64,000 bases of DNA from Mesostigma viride (lineage: Eukaryota > Streptophyta > Mesostigmatophyceae > Mesostigmatales > Mesostigmataceae), in assembly GCA_009746045.1 (NCBI GenBank), contig RPFO01000089.1, positions 1,425,666-1,489,665 of the forward strand, read 5' to 3'. The notes beneath the pieces were generated by a model. The model searched no databases and was not told the origin of the DNA. It was given only the letters and a program-made list of their open reading frames with translations. How positions within the stretch are numbered: the stretch's first letter is position 1; every line of letters begins with the position of its first letter. Both the position numbers and the translations under genes were made by a program. Below, piece after piece: positions 22,401 to 31,935 of this stretch.

Positions 22401-24656
22401 CCCTCATTGACCTGGCGGCTGGTCGCGTTCCTCCCGCTGCGCGCGAGTGGTTAGCGGGCGCTCGCCTCCTCGCTCTGCTCAAGGGTGTCTTGCCCCCCCC
22501 GAGGGCAAGGTGCGCCCGATCGCCTGCGGTGAGGTGCTCCGCAAGCTCGTGGGCAAAGTGATCTGCCGCCAAAAGGCGCCCGAGCTCCGTGCCTTTTTCT
22601 GCCCGCCCCTCGCAGCGGGTGAGACCTCGGTGGCGGCCCAGCTGGGGGTGACGACTCCAGGCGGGGCGGATATCCTCATCCATTCGGTGCAGGCCTACCT
22701 CGAGGCCCACCCCACCCACGCTGTCGTCAAGGTCGACTGCCACAACGCGTTCAACAGTCTGTCCCGCGCCAGCATGTTTGCGGCCGTCATGGAGTCCTTC
22801 GAGGACTTGTACGCTTGGACAGCCGTGTGCTACGGCCAGCCCGGCCAACTGGTTCACATCATGGAGGACGGCACTCGCGGCGGCCTGCTGTCGCGGTCGG
22901 GCACCCAGCAAGGGGACCCCCTGGGACCCCTGTACTTTGCCGCCCCCCTCCAGGGTTGCCTCCAAGCGGTCCATGCTGCCCACCCGGCGGTCGCTATTCA
23001 GGCCTACTTGGATGATATCTACCTTCTGGGCCCTGTGCCGGACACCACCGCGGCTCTGCTGGCACTGCAGACCGCGGTGGCCGACATCAACCTCCAGTTG
23101 ACCCTGCCAAGTGCGCGGTGTACTCGCCCCAAGGTGATTGCTCCGGCTTTCCGCCCCAGCTCTTGGGCCGGGACGAGCGCCTCCATGGGTTGGATGTCCT
23201 CGGCGTTCCGGTTGGCGACCCCGCGTTTGTCATCGATGCTCTGCGGGCCGCCCTCGAGGCACGCACTGAGGTACTGCCCTTGATTGCGCGCCTTCATGAT
23301 TCGCAGACCAAGGGTCTGCTTCTGTGGTTTTGCGCTCACCCTCGCGTCGTTCACTGGCTCCGGGGCGCTCTTCCGGCTCAGGTCCGGCTGGCCGCCGAGG
23401 GCCACGACGAACGCATCCAGTCGGCCTTGGCGCAGCTGGTCCCGGGCCCCGACCTCCCGCCACATGCTATTCGCATTGCCTCCCTGCCTGCACGGATGGG
23501 TGGCTGCGGTCTGACTCGTGCCGCCCGGCTGGCCCCAGCAGCATTTTTGGGCTCCGTCGCTCAGTCGTGGGCGGAAAGCTGCCGGCTCCTGCCCCTTTTG
23601 GCAACGGCAGCGCCTGACCTCCTGGACCCCAGCAGCCCTTTGCCCTTCGTCACCGCCATCCAGGAGGCCTATGCTGAGATCCAGCAGGCCTGTTCTCCCG
23701 TCCGTGCCGCTCAGGCGGTACAGCGCCACCTCCCTCGCGGCACTCCCTCGGTCGCCTCCGTTCAATCTCCCGCCGCATTCCCTGCTCGCGTCATCGATAA
23801 ACACCAGAAAACCTACGCGGGTATTCTGCACACGGCTGATTGGATTGCTCTTTTCGCGGACCTCAACGCCCAGGGACGTGCGTGGCTGTTCTCGCTTTCC
23901 TTGCGGAGTGTGGGCTCGGCGTACCTTCGTGCTCTTCCCATGGCCCCCCCATTCGCCTTGGCTCCCAGCCACTACTCGGTGGCGCTCCGGCACCAGCTAT
24001 TTGCCCCGCAGCCTCTTGTTCCGGCCGGGCGGCCTTGTGGTAGCTGTGGGCAGCCGCTGGATCCCACGGGGACTCACTACCTTGCCTGCATGGGGGGCCA
24101 ACAGAATCAGAATTGGTATTTGTATTTGCACACTGTCCTCCTGACGGTGGTGCTCGCCATGATTCGGTCGGTTTTCCCCCACGCGAACATCCGGTCCGAG
24201 GATGCGGATGGCGCTGCCTTCTATTCCCCCAACCACCGGCCTGACATCGTGGTGCTGGACTTTGAGGGGGGTGGCCGGCATCTGCTTATTGACGTTTCGG
24301 TGGCGCGGCCCTTGGCTCTTAGCCACGTGGCTGGGGCCTCCCTCACGGCAGGTTACACGGCGGACCGGGCGGAGCGGGCCAAGCTCCTGGCCTACGGCGA
24401 CGTCGGGCACCATCGTGTGGTGCCCTTTGTCCTGGAGGAGTTTGGGGCCATGGGGCCCCTGACCTCCGCCTTCTTCAAGGAGTGTTGCCGGCTCCGGGAG
24501 GACCGGCTGGACCTAGAGGGCCAGCGGGCCCCATGGTCGGCGCGGACCTGGACGTCATATTGGCGTCAGCGCTTGTCGGTGGCGCTGACTCGGGCCATGG
24601 CTGACATCATGCTCCGCCGTACGCGGGCTGATTTTGCGGTGCAGCAGGGCTATTAG
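19498..24656 (+). CDS. L polyprotein: PHD, RING-H2, C2H2, RT, CCHC, endonuclease
   Basis: First ATG at 19498 (MDDPRPPSPNG). Domains in order: PHD finger (CEVCRSGHRGHHMLVCDAC...WTCPRC, about 19645-19780); a Pro/Ala-rich spacer; RING-H2 (CAICLEPF...CGHTFHQAC...CPLC, 20938-21065); C2H2-like fingers (CGVFHNRNLLCQHLRAVH and a following C/H motif, about 21488-21660); RT with GPSGWRYEHL, catalytic VKVDCHNAFNSL (about 22730), GTQQGDPLGPLYF and AYLDDIYLLG (about 23005); a CCHC knuckle (CGSCGQPLDPTGTHYLAC, 24040-24093); and a restriction-like endonuclease with RPDIVV and downstream DVSV (24238-24303). The reading frame passes 1, 3, 2, 1, 3, 2, 1, 3 along the gene. All seven changes are in the direction of one missing base, several beside C or G runs (for example 22493-22500). 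If these are consensus errors the protein is one chain of about 1,720 residues. Otherwise it is a pseudogene. Confidence 0.85.
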
Positions 24657-24789
24657 GTTCCTCCCGTTAGGCGTTTCCATTGGTCTTATCGTAGTATAGA
24701 GCTTTGACATGGCTCTGTATATAGGTTTATAGCTGGGCGTTTGCTTTGGTTTGAGTGATTTCACTCTGCTGTAAGTAATTATATTTTTA
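24657..24789 (+). other. L 3' UTR
   Basis: 133 bp from the stop codon to the target duplication, AT-richer than the ORF, ending 'taattatattttta' with no poly(A) or simple repeat tail. Confidence 0.75.
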
Positions 24790-24815
24790 ACATATACTTG
24801 CAAGCCATGCCAGCA

Positions 24816-25204
24816 TGCCCCTGATGGTAGCACACCTAGCCTGCGTGATGGGCTCCTGCAATGCCTCTACAATCTGCTGTGGGTAGTCCTTACCACCCTC
24901 CATCCTGATGAACCACGAGCCCTTGGTGTGGAACAACGTAGCCTGCATGCCACAGAAGACCATAGGCTCATTCTCCACCATGTGCTGTATCTTACCCAGT
25001 TCAAACCGCTTCTGGATCTTAGCCAAAACAGCCTCAACCCAGTCTGGTGGACCTATGAGATGCAGGTCATCACCATGCAGTGAGGCAAAGACAGGAAGGC
25101 CATTGTGGGACCCTTGGAACAAACAGGGATCCACTGGAGACACAGAAAACCCACAAGTGTTCTTCAAGAATTTCTCTAGGCTCTTTCTCCAGATAATGGG
25201 ACTG
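24816..25204 (-). CDS. A pol: RT palm and thumb
   Basis: Middle part of the A reverse transcriptase, between the L insertion (24789) and the hAT insertion (25213). The second catalytic pair sits in SLHGDDLHLIG (about 25085-25055), where most Copia elements have YVDD. Then come FCGMQATLF and MLAWLASIC, segments also present in B (45880-46485), C and R1. The frame is consistent with the pieces on both sides once each insert plus one duplication is removed (1,306 and 6,514 bp, each leaving remainder 1 modulo 3). Confidence 0.88.
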
Positions 25205-25212
25205 GACCTGAG

Positions 25213-26510
25213 CCGGGTTGGTCAGTACGCCGTACGGAGCCGCAAAAATACGGGAAAACGTACACTGAAGGCCTCCGCCGTATATACGCGTACTTTACTT
25301 CAGAATACGCGGTTTGGACTTGGAATTTTTCGTTGGTACCAGCGGGCAGCGGGCACTGGCGCGGTGCCCAGGTTCTGGGCGCGGCGCGTTCACTGCACAT
25401 TTGAGATTTTTACTACTAGAAGTAGATGCGTACAGTTCTTTCCATAAAGCGCAAGCCTTGCAAAATCTTTGGCCGGTAGGAGACAGCTAGGACTAGGTAC
25501 ATAACGCATAATGCCAGCAAATGCCAGCTGTGCTACTGACGGTGTAATGCAATATAGCGACGACGAGGCCAGTGCGACTGTGCGACAGTGTGCAGCCATT
25601 TTCGATTTGCAGCCATGAAGAAGAAAGGGCCTGAATGGGATTTGGTTCTCGAGAAGAAAGAAGCAGTCACAGATGCTGTTAGTAACAAAACGCAGTTTGT
25701 GTCGAATACGTTCTGCTCATTTTGCAACAAGAAGTTCTCATACGGGGCGGGGGCAATCAGCGTATTCCGAGTCCGTGCACACTTTGCCGGAATCGCAGGG
25801 GAAGGGATGTTACCCTGCGACAAAATTCCACCGAATATCCGGAGCAGGTTTCTCAGGATTGCTAACAACAAGTTGCAGAAGTCAGACGCCAAGAAGCAGC
25901 ACAAGTTGAACAGGGCAATGGCGGAGATGGGAGGGGCTGCGCCGGCTGACTTGTCGTCGGTTCCCAGCAAAGGCCAGCTGAGCATCACCAAATGGCTGGT
26001 TCCCGTCGACGAGAAAGGTGTCCAGCTGCTGGCTGCCGAATTTTTCATCGAGAACGGCATTGCCTTCAATGCGGCTGAGAGCGCCTCTTTCAAGCAGATG
26101 GTGGCCGGCATGATCCAGTACAAAGGAGGGCACGTCACCCCTCCTTCTCGGAAGTTGTGTCTTATGTCCTCTCATGCATTATATAGTGGATGGCTTTCCT
26201 TACAATTAACTAATTAATTGATTCCTTACAGTTCCCGTTGCAGTCTGCTCCCCCCAGCATTTAACAAATCATAATCAGATAGGATTGCAGGGCATAAATT
26301 GATGGAAGATGTTAATAAATAAGCATATACACCAAATTTCAGTTGCAATAACTGCATGACCATCATCAAGGAGCGTGCTAATTGGGTGACTGACAATTGG
26401 ACCACAAAAACTGTCGCGTATTTTACCGCCGCGTATTTTACACCCCCCACGTATAATACGCGTATTTTAGGTCCGCGTATTATACCCCGTACCCGTATTT
26501 GCCAACCCGG
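25213..26510 (+). mobile_element. hAT-like DNA transposon, 8-bp TSD
   Basis: GACCTGAG is duplicated at 25205-25212 and 26511-26518. The 1,298-bp insert begins CCGGGTTGG and ends in its reverse complement, with the similarity continuing imperfectly for about 15 more bases. Subterminal regions are dense in 'tacgcgtattt' type motifs (25225-25320 and 26400-26500). An 8-bp duplication and the encoded BED-finger protein place it in the hAT superfamily. It lies inside the RT gene of A, and removal restores A's reading frame. Confidence 0.92.
25615..26217 (+). CDS. Truncated hAT transposase (BED finger, start of DUF659-like region)
   Basis: The first ATG in frame is at 25615. Residues about 30-65 form a BED-type finger (FCSFCNKKFSYGAGAISVFR, then RAHFAGIAG and a PC..IPP segment), the DNA-binding module of plant hAT transposases. 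Around residue 145 is FFIENGIAFNAAESASFKQM followed by VTPPSRK, which resembles the start of the DUF659-like region of those proteins. The frame ends soon after at 26217, so the catalytic RNase H-like core and hAT dimerisation region are missing. The protein is about 200 residues, against typically 600-700 for complete relatives. The element is likely non-autonomous. Confidence 0.8.
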   Translation: MKKKGPEWDLVLEKKEAVTDAVSNKTQFVSNTFCSFCNKKFSYGAGAISVFRVRAHFAGIAGEGMLPCDKIPPNIRSRFLRIANNKLQKSDAKKQHKLNRAMAEMGGAAPADLSSVPSKGQLSITKWLVPVDEKGVQLLAAEFFIENGIAFNAAESASFKQMVAGMIQYKGGHVTPPSRKLCLMSSHALYSGWLSLQLTN

Positions 26511-29001
26511 GACCTGAGACCTTCCAACCCTTTCAGAATTCTCAGGTACCTGGCCTTTATCTCTGCTCTCCATACAGCAGGTACAGTCACAAAGAAAGGA
26601 GGGATATCTCTCCAAGTCTGCCTAGCCTGATCTTGGTCACCCTTGAGAAAAGCCCTCTTGAAATCAATCAGCACAGAGCTATAATAGGGCACACCCTTAA
26701 CCAGAAAAGACAGAAATATACACAGCAGAATCCTCCACGTGTCATGCAGCATCCCTGGAGTATAGAGCTCCTCATCTAACAACTGGCCAGTGCCATGATA
26801 CTCGGTTACAACTGGTCTGACGTGTGGCACCTGGACACCATCTACCTCCTTGAGCTTGAGGACAAACATCAACCTGAGCAGCTGGTGAACTTCTGGCAGC
26901 TCATCCACAGGTTCTGCACAGTTGGAAACTATCCACTCATGCCCAGAAGCAACAAAGCCAAGAGTCCATGCCTTAGCCATCTTGGGGCTTTGCATCATCT
27001 CGACTAGCTGGCGCCAGGGAATAGGACTGTGAGCAGCTATCTGGTACCTGTTTACCCCTAACTGCCGTGGATCAAAGGTGGTTGGGATGATCAACAGGTC
27101 CTCAGCTATGGGCTCCTGACCTTGAGGACCCTCAGCTGGCTGACTCTTAACAGCCTTCACCGCCACTGCAAGACCCTGGGAATAGTGATATCTTTCAAGG
27201 GGGAGGCTGCCCCTGCCTTCTAGTGCCAACTCATCAGAGGTCAAAGTAACCCCTGGCATGCACAAGAAGTTCTGACCCAGAATGGCAGGCCCCTGATAGC
27301 CCTCTACCACACAGAACGTGGTGGGCACCCCTAAGATAGGCACACTCACTTCCCCAAGGATCTTCATGGACACCTTTCCTGAGAAATCAGACACAGCAAG
27401 GCAACTGGGATGGGACATCTGTAAGCCTACAGCATCCTCTTCCCTGATGACAGACACCTGTGAGTTGGTATCTACCTCCATTGTAGCTGCCCAGCACGAC
27501 CCCCACCCCGTGAGCTTGGATACCTTGGGATCATGTTTGCTGCGCATGAGTGCTCGGATGACGTCCGCCATGAGAGGCCCCCGGGCCTTAGGTGGCTGCC
27601 CCGTCCCCTCTGGCCTTGTGACAGTTGCTTCAGCAGCCTCCTCCTGCTCGTCATCTTCCAGCAGGGACAGACCATCATCCACCACCAGAGGATTGTTAGC
27701 TGCTGCTGCCTGGCTCTGGCCTGGCTCCTCAACCCAGCTGGGAGGGCCTGGCCCGTCTGCAGGCCAGATTGCATGTGGCCTTCTCTCCTTGACATGAGCC
27801 CAGGACAACCTGTACACGTGCCTTGGATCCTTTTCCAAAGCCACCAGGCAAGATCTGTTAGCTTCTTCCACACGAGTGACAACCCCATCCTGCCACTTCC
27901 CCCGCTTGCCTGGAATAGATGGTTCCTTCCACATCCTGACCTTCAGCCCCACCTGAGGCCTCAGCACATTCCAGTTCTTGTCCTTACGTCTCAGCTGGGC
28001 AAATAACCTATCTGCCTTCCTAAGACTGGCCTGCACCACGTTCTCAGGCAGTAAGCTATACTGCAGGGCCAGGGGAGAGACAGCCACACCATCAAAGTAA
28101 TAGTTAACCCTGTGGTTCAGCTGCTCTTCTATCCCCTTACACCAGGCTGCCCTCTCTAAGGCAGATGCCACAAGTGGCACTGACTCTGCTGCTAGCACCA
28201 CTGTCTTCACTTCACGTATGGATCTCTCTACAGCCCCTTGCTGCCCATGACTCTCCCTGGGGACTACTACCAGCTTACAAGGCAGCTGGTCCTGATGCTT
28301 GAGCAAACAGTCAAACTGCAAGTCTGCCTGCACACTCTTGCACACCCCAAAGCCTGGGATCAGGGCCTTCATACCCAACAACAAGTGGTGCTCCTGCATA
28401 CCAGGCAGAACGTCTATCAGCCTGTATCTGCTGAACCTGTCCACCCCCACCAATATATACAAGCCCCTGATATGCTGGATATCCATCTGGATGTCGCCAC
28501 GCTCCCTAGCAGGCTCCCTAGCATGGGACTGAGGTGGGTGAACAGCATTCTCCTGGCAACCACAGTTCTCAGCAGCAGCCTGGCAGCCTCCCACAAAGGC
28601 TCCCTACCTAGCTTCCAAGCAAACATTGCTGCCTGCCCAGAATGCCCAAACATGTGATGCAACCTATGGCCAGCCTCAGCATAGCTCAGCACTCTCTCAG
28701 TACTGACCTGGCGAGACGTCTGAACCGTGTGTGGGGACACATGATCCACTCCTGAGGTTCCAGGGCTTCCCTGCAGGCCGTCCTGACGCCCCAAGTCAGG
28801 CCCTGCACCCTGGACCGCTCCAGGCCCTTCCAGCAAGGTCCCTTGGCCCTCCAGGCCAGCACCTGCTGGAGACCCACCACCTGCATGAGGCATAGGGAAT
28901 TCAGCTGCAGCATTGTTATTGCAATCCAGTGGAAGAACAACATCTTTACACCCTTGGTGCTGCACAAGGGGCACACCCCCGTCCTTATGTACATCCAGCA
29001 C
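26511..29001 (-). CDS. A pol: integrase, protease-like domain, RT start
   Basis: From 29001 downward: integrase zinc-binding region (RLHHMFGHSGQ, then C-x-rich AENCGCQ, about 28690-28560), integrase core with Asp in GVDRFSRYRLID (about 28450), Asp in QADLQFD (about 28310) and Glu in GAVERSIREVK (about 28215). Then a beta-rich post-integrase region (WKEPSIPGKRGKWQDGVV), an acidic linker, a protease-like fold with MEVDTNSQVSVI (about 27480-27450) and AILGQNFLC, and RT with VLIDFKRAFLKGD (about 26660). No D-S/T-G protease motif occurs between gag and integrase. A frame change near 28590 goes in the direction of one missing base. The segment is cut at 26511 by the hAT element. Confidence 0.88.
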
Positions 29002-29042
29002 ACCTTCCCCAAGGGGTGATTGACTATTTACAGGGGATGATG

Positions 29043-30461
29043 TAGCTAGTCACTGCTGCCCAGACTGGCCCCTGCCCCAGCAGGCTTGGCCTTCCTGTCA
29101 GGACACTCACGACGCCAGTGACCTTCCTTGCCACACACAAAGCATGCTCCACCCTTCTTCCCAGACCCAGCCCCACCCTTGCCAGGCTTCCCCTGGCCTC
29201 CCTGAGGCTGCCCACCCTGCTTGCCCTGGTTGCCTTGAGCTTGGCCCTTGCCTTGCCCTTGGCCACCCTTACCCTGCTGACCACCAGCTTGCTGGCCCCC
29301 AACCCCTCCTTGGGAACCTGCACCCTTGCCACCCTGAGCCCCCTGCCTCTGGCGCCTGAAGCGCTTACGCTTGTTGGGCCTTGCCCCATCACGGGCTGGG
29401 TACCCGGGGACATCACCTTGGCCCTGCACAGCGGAGGTGGCATTGCTGCCATGGGACTGGATAGCCTTGCAGGCAGGTTCTGGCTTCCTTATGCTGAGGA
29501 TTACAAGCTCCAGAGCACGCAAGGAGCCATCAGTCTGGTTAAGAAACATGCGGGCACCGTTCCTCCCATCCACACTCAAACCCATACGGTCCAGGAAATA
29601 GTCTGCCAAGGCCCTATCTGTGACCAGGAAGCCATACTTGGCCCCCTTGTCCCTGATACGGTTGAGCCTAGCCCATTCCTCTGCCACAGGGCCCACTATC
29701 TCAAAGGTGTCATACTGATGCTTATAATAGTTGGTGAGGTTGAGAACCTTGTCAGAGAACTCCTCCCTCAACCCATCCAGGAACTGTGCCCAGGTTAGCT
29801 TATCCTTGACAGCAGTCCTAGCCTTCTCCCTGACACGCTCTGACGAGTCCCTGTTGCACGTGGACGAGTGAAACACTTGCACTAGGTTGACAGTGGGGTC
29901 CACGGAGAACACAACAAGCTCCATGTCCTCTAGCCACTTGTCCAAAGCTTCCTGTGCTAGTGGTGGGTTAAGAGGCTTTTGTCCATTCATAACAGTGACA
30001 GCACTCATGTGAGGTCTCGACCCTGGCAGCGCCTTCACTGGCTCCACCACAGCGGGTGTCACAACAACAGCACCACTTGGTCCAGCAGGCACAGGGGAGA
30101 GCACATCCACATGAGGCCTCTTACCATTGCCGTCAGCGGAGGGGTCCCTCTTACGCTTCTCCACGGCAGGTTGCCCATTCGCCACCGTTATTGCATCAGA
30201 TGCCCTGCGCCCGCGCCTTGCGCGCCTCCTCCACCGAGTCTTCGTGTCGCCTCTTGCTCCCTGGCGCTTTCCCCCATCGCCGTCGCTGGCTGGGATCGCC
30301 TCTCCCACCAGCGCCTCCTTGCCTTCCCAGGCTCCTGGCTCTCCCCAGCCGGTGCCGCTGCCTCGCCCTTGTCGCCGTCGCCCGGTTTGCCACGAGGCAT
30401 TATATACAAGTGGGGACACAACAATAAAGGCGAAGGAAAAAGGAAGAACTGACTCAAGCAC
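29043..30461 (-). CDS. A gag: capsid-like region and zinc knuckle
   Basis: Structural protein that packages the RNA. A helical capsid-like region (LAQEALDKWLEDMELVVFSV through EEFSDKVLNLTNYYKH, about 29960-29700) is followed by a long Gly/Gln/Lys-rich tract and one canonical CCHC knuckle, CFVCGKEGHWRREC (about 29145-29100). The frame runs open upstream to 30461, but that part overlaps the frame of the N-terminal segment. The two are probably one protein with a missing base. Confidence 0.87.
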
Positions 30462-31634
30462 TGGTGTCGCTGGGGGATGCTGTGGGCACCGTCCCAGCTA
30501 GCTACTGACTCAGCACCTGCTTGGTTCGCTGCCTCTAGCTCTCGCTCTTGAGCAGTGGCTGCGATGGGCGTCTCTGGCCGCTCCTCGTCGCTGCCAGCGG
30601 CGTCCTCCCCGTCGGCGTAGGGTCCTAGCACTCTGCTAACGGGTCGCCCGTCTGCAGATTTCTCCACTGGGATCCTGGGCTCGCTCCCACTCTTGCGATC
30701 CCACTCAAGGTTCCTCACCCACCGCGTCCCACCACCCCGCTTGTCGTTGCAGGCCCACGACCACCGTAGTCGTGTTCGGGCTCTTGCGGGACGTGCAGCT
30801 CAGCACGACGTCGTGCAGCGTACCCTTCTACGGTACCGTCGCCTTCGTCTATCTGCTGAGATGAACGTTCGATGATCCCCTCTGGCTGATCAACGAATTG
30901 GTAATGGAAGTCTTCTGGCGTTACCTCCCGACCCGTGATGACCTCGACCACTGGATCGTGTGCTTCTGGTTCCGCCGCCCGCGGTGTGTCGAGTGTTGAC
31001 CAAATCCCAAACGGCCGTGTGGTTATGACCCACCGATCGGCGTTGCCCCGTGACTCCTGCAAAAGAATGTTCACGAGGTGTTCGCACGTCTGGGAAACCA
31101 CCTCTGCCGACGACCAGGGGTTGTCGACCTCGCGTGCCTGCGCTTGCCTGATCACGTCCGGGACCTCAACTCCCGCGCCCAGCACAGAAGTTGCCACCTG
31201 ATGGTTGAACAGTCGCGCTGCTCCCAGTCCAATGGCCACTATCTGGCCCAGTGCCTCCCGCGCCAAATCCAGCTGCGACACGGTCACGTGCCCGCCCTGA
31301 TGAGCCACCTCCAGACCGTAAATCGTCGAGGACAGCTCGTCCCTTAGCGACACAAACTTTTCGACGGCCTCTCGCGACAATTCGCCGGGAGCTGTCGAAG
31401 CCTCAATCTGCATCACAATGGGGTCGCTCGCCGCCGGCCCTGCTGCAGTTCCACAAACTGCCACCCAACCTTTCTTCGCCAGCCCCCTTGCCAGGTACGC
31501 CGCCTGGACAAAGGTCGATGCAGTGCTCGGATGAGCGTAGGGATGAAAAGGTCGTGTTCGCTCCGGGGCTCCTACCCGAAGCTGCGGCTGCGAGCTTTGG
31601 CTTTGCGAAGCCTCAATGGCCTGTTCCCTCGGCA
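30462..31634 (-). CDS. A gag N-terminal region
   Basis: An open frame from the F insertion at 31635 down to 30715 (REQAIEASQSQSSQPQL...), then a second frame (RNLEWDRKSGSEP...) overlapping the capsid ORF. If F is removed with its 2-bp duplication, the frame joins an ATG at 38508, 25 bp from the 5' LTR (M-S-N-V then P-R-E-Q). Both frame steps toward the capsid ORF are in the direction of one missing base, so this is probably the N-terminus of a long gag-pol polyprotein. I recognise no domain. A helical stretch (LDLAREALGQIVAIGLGAAR) has a counterpart at the same place in element C (about 56880-56760). Confidence 0.7.
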
Positions 31635-31644
31635 CACCGGGAAG

Positions 31645-31935
31645 GGGTCTGTGACATTTTGTGATATTTTTTTATCACAAAATGTCACTTTTGTGACATT
31701 TTGTGATAAAAAAATGATAAAACGTGACAAAATGTGACAAAATGTGATAAAACTGTGACAAATTGTGATCGAGACATGTCATGATTGTGACAAAACGTGA
31801 CAAACGTGATAAAACCAGCATATTTTGTGATAACGTCACTATCACAAAATGTCAAAGTGTCACAAAATGTCACAAACCCACAGAAAAACAAAATGTGACA
31901 AGATGATAAATCACAACCACTCAGGGGAAGTGATA
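31645..31935. repeat. F left subterminal array
   Basis: Dense, irregular copies of 'gtgacaaaatgtgata' in both orientations. The outermost pair forms a perfect 16-bp hairpin (31651-31666 with 31673-31688, loop of six T). Likely binding sites for a transposase. Confidence 0.88.

Larger units (their letters stand above)
18302..24789 (+). mobile_element. L: non-LTR retrotransposon with restriction-like endonuclease
   Basis: A 26-bp sequence of element A's RT gene occurs at 18276-18301 and again at 24790-24815, exactly flanking a 6,488-bp insertion. Element B carries the same site once, empty (about 46150-46175). The insert starts with a 170-bp tandem array, then one long coding region with PHD, RING, C2H2-like fingers, RT and endonuclease, then a 133-bp 3' UTR without poly(A). 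A long target duplication, no terminal repeats and a single-ORF layout fit target-primed reverse transcription by an element of the endonuclease-type group (R2, NeSL and relatives). It is much more GC-rich than its surroundings. With its 5' array and TSD present it looks full length. Confidence 0.92.
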
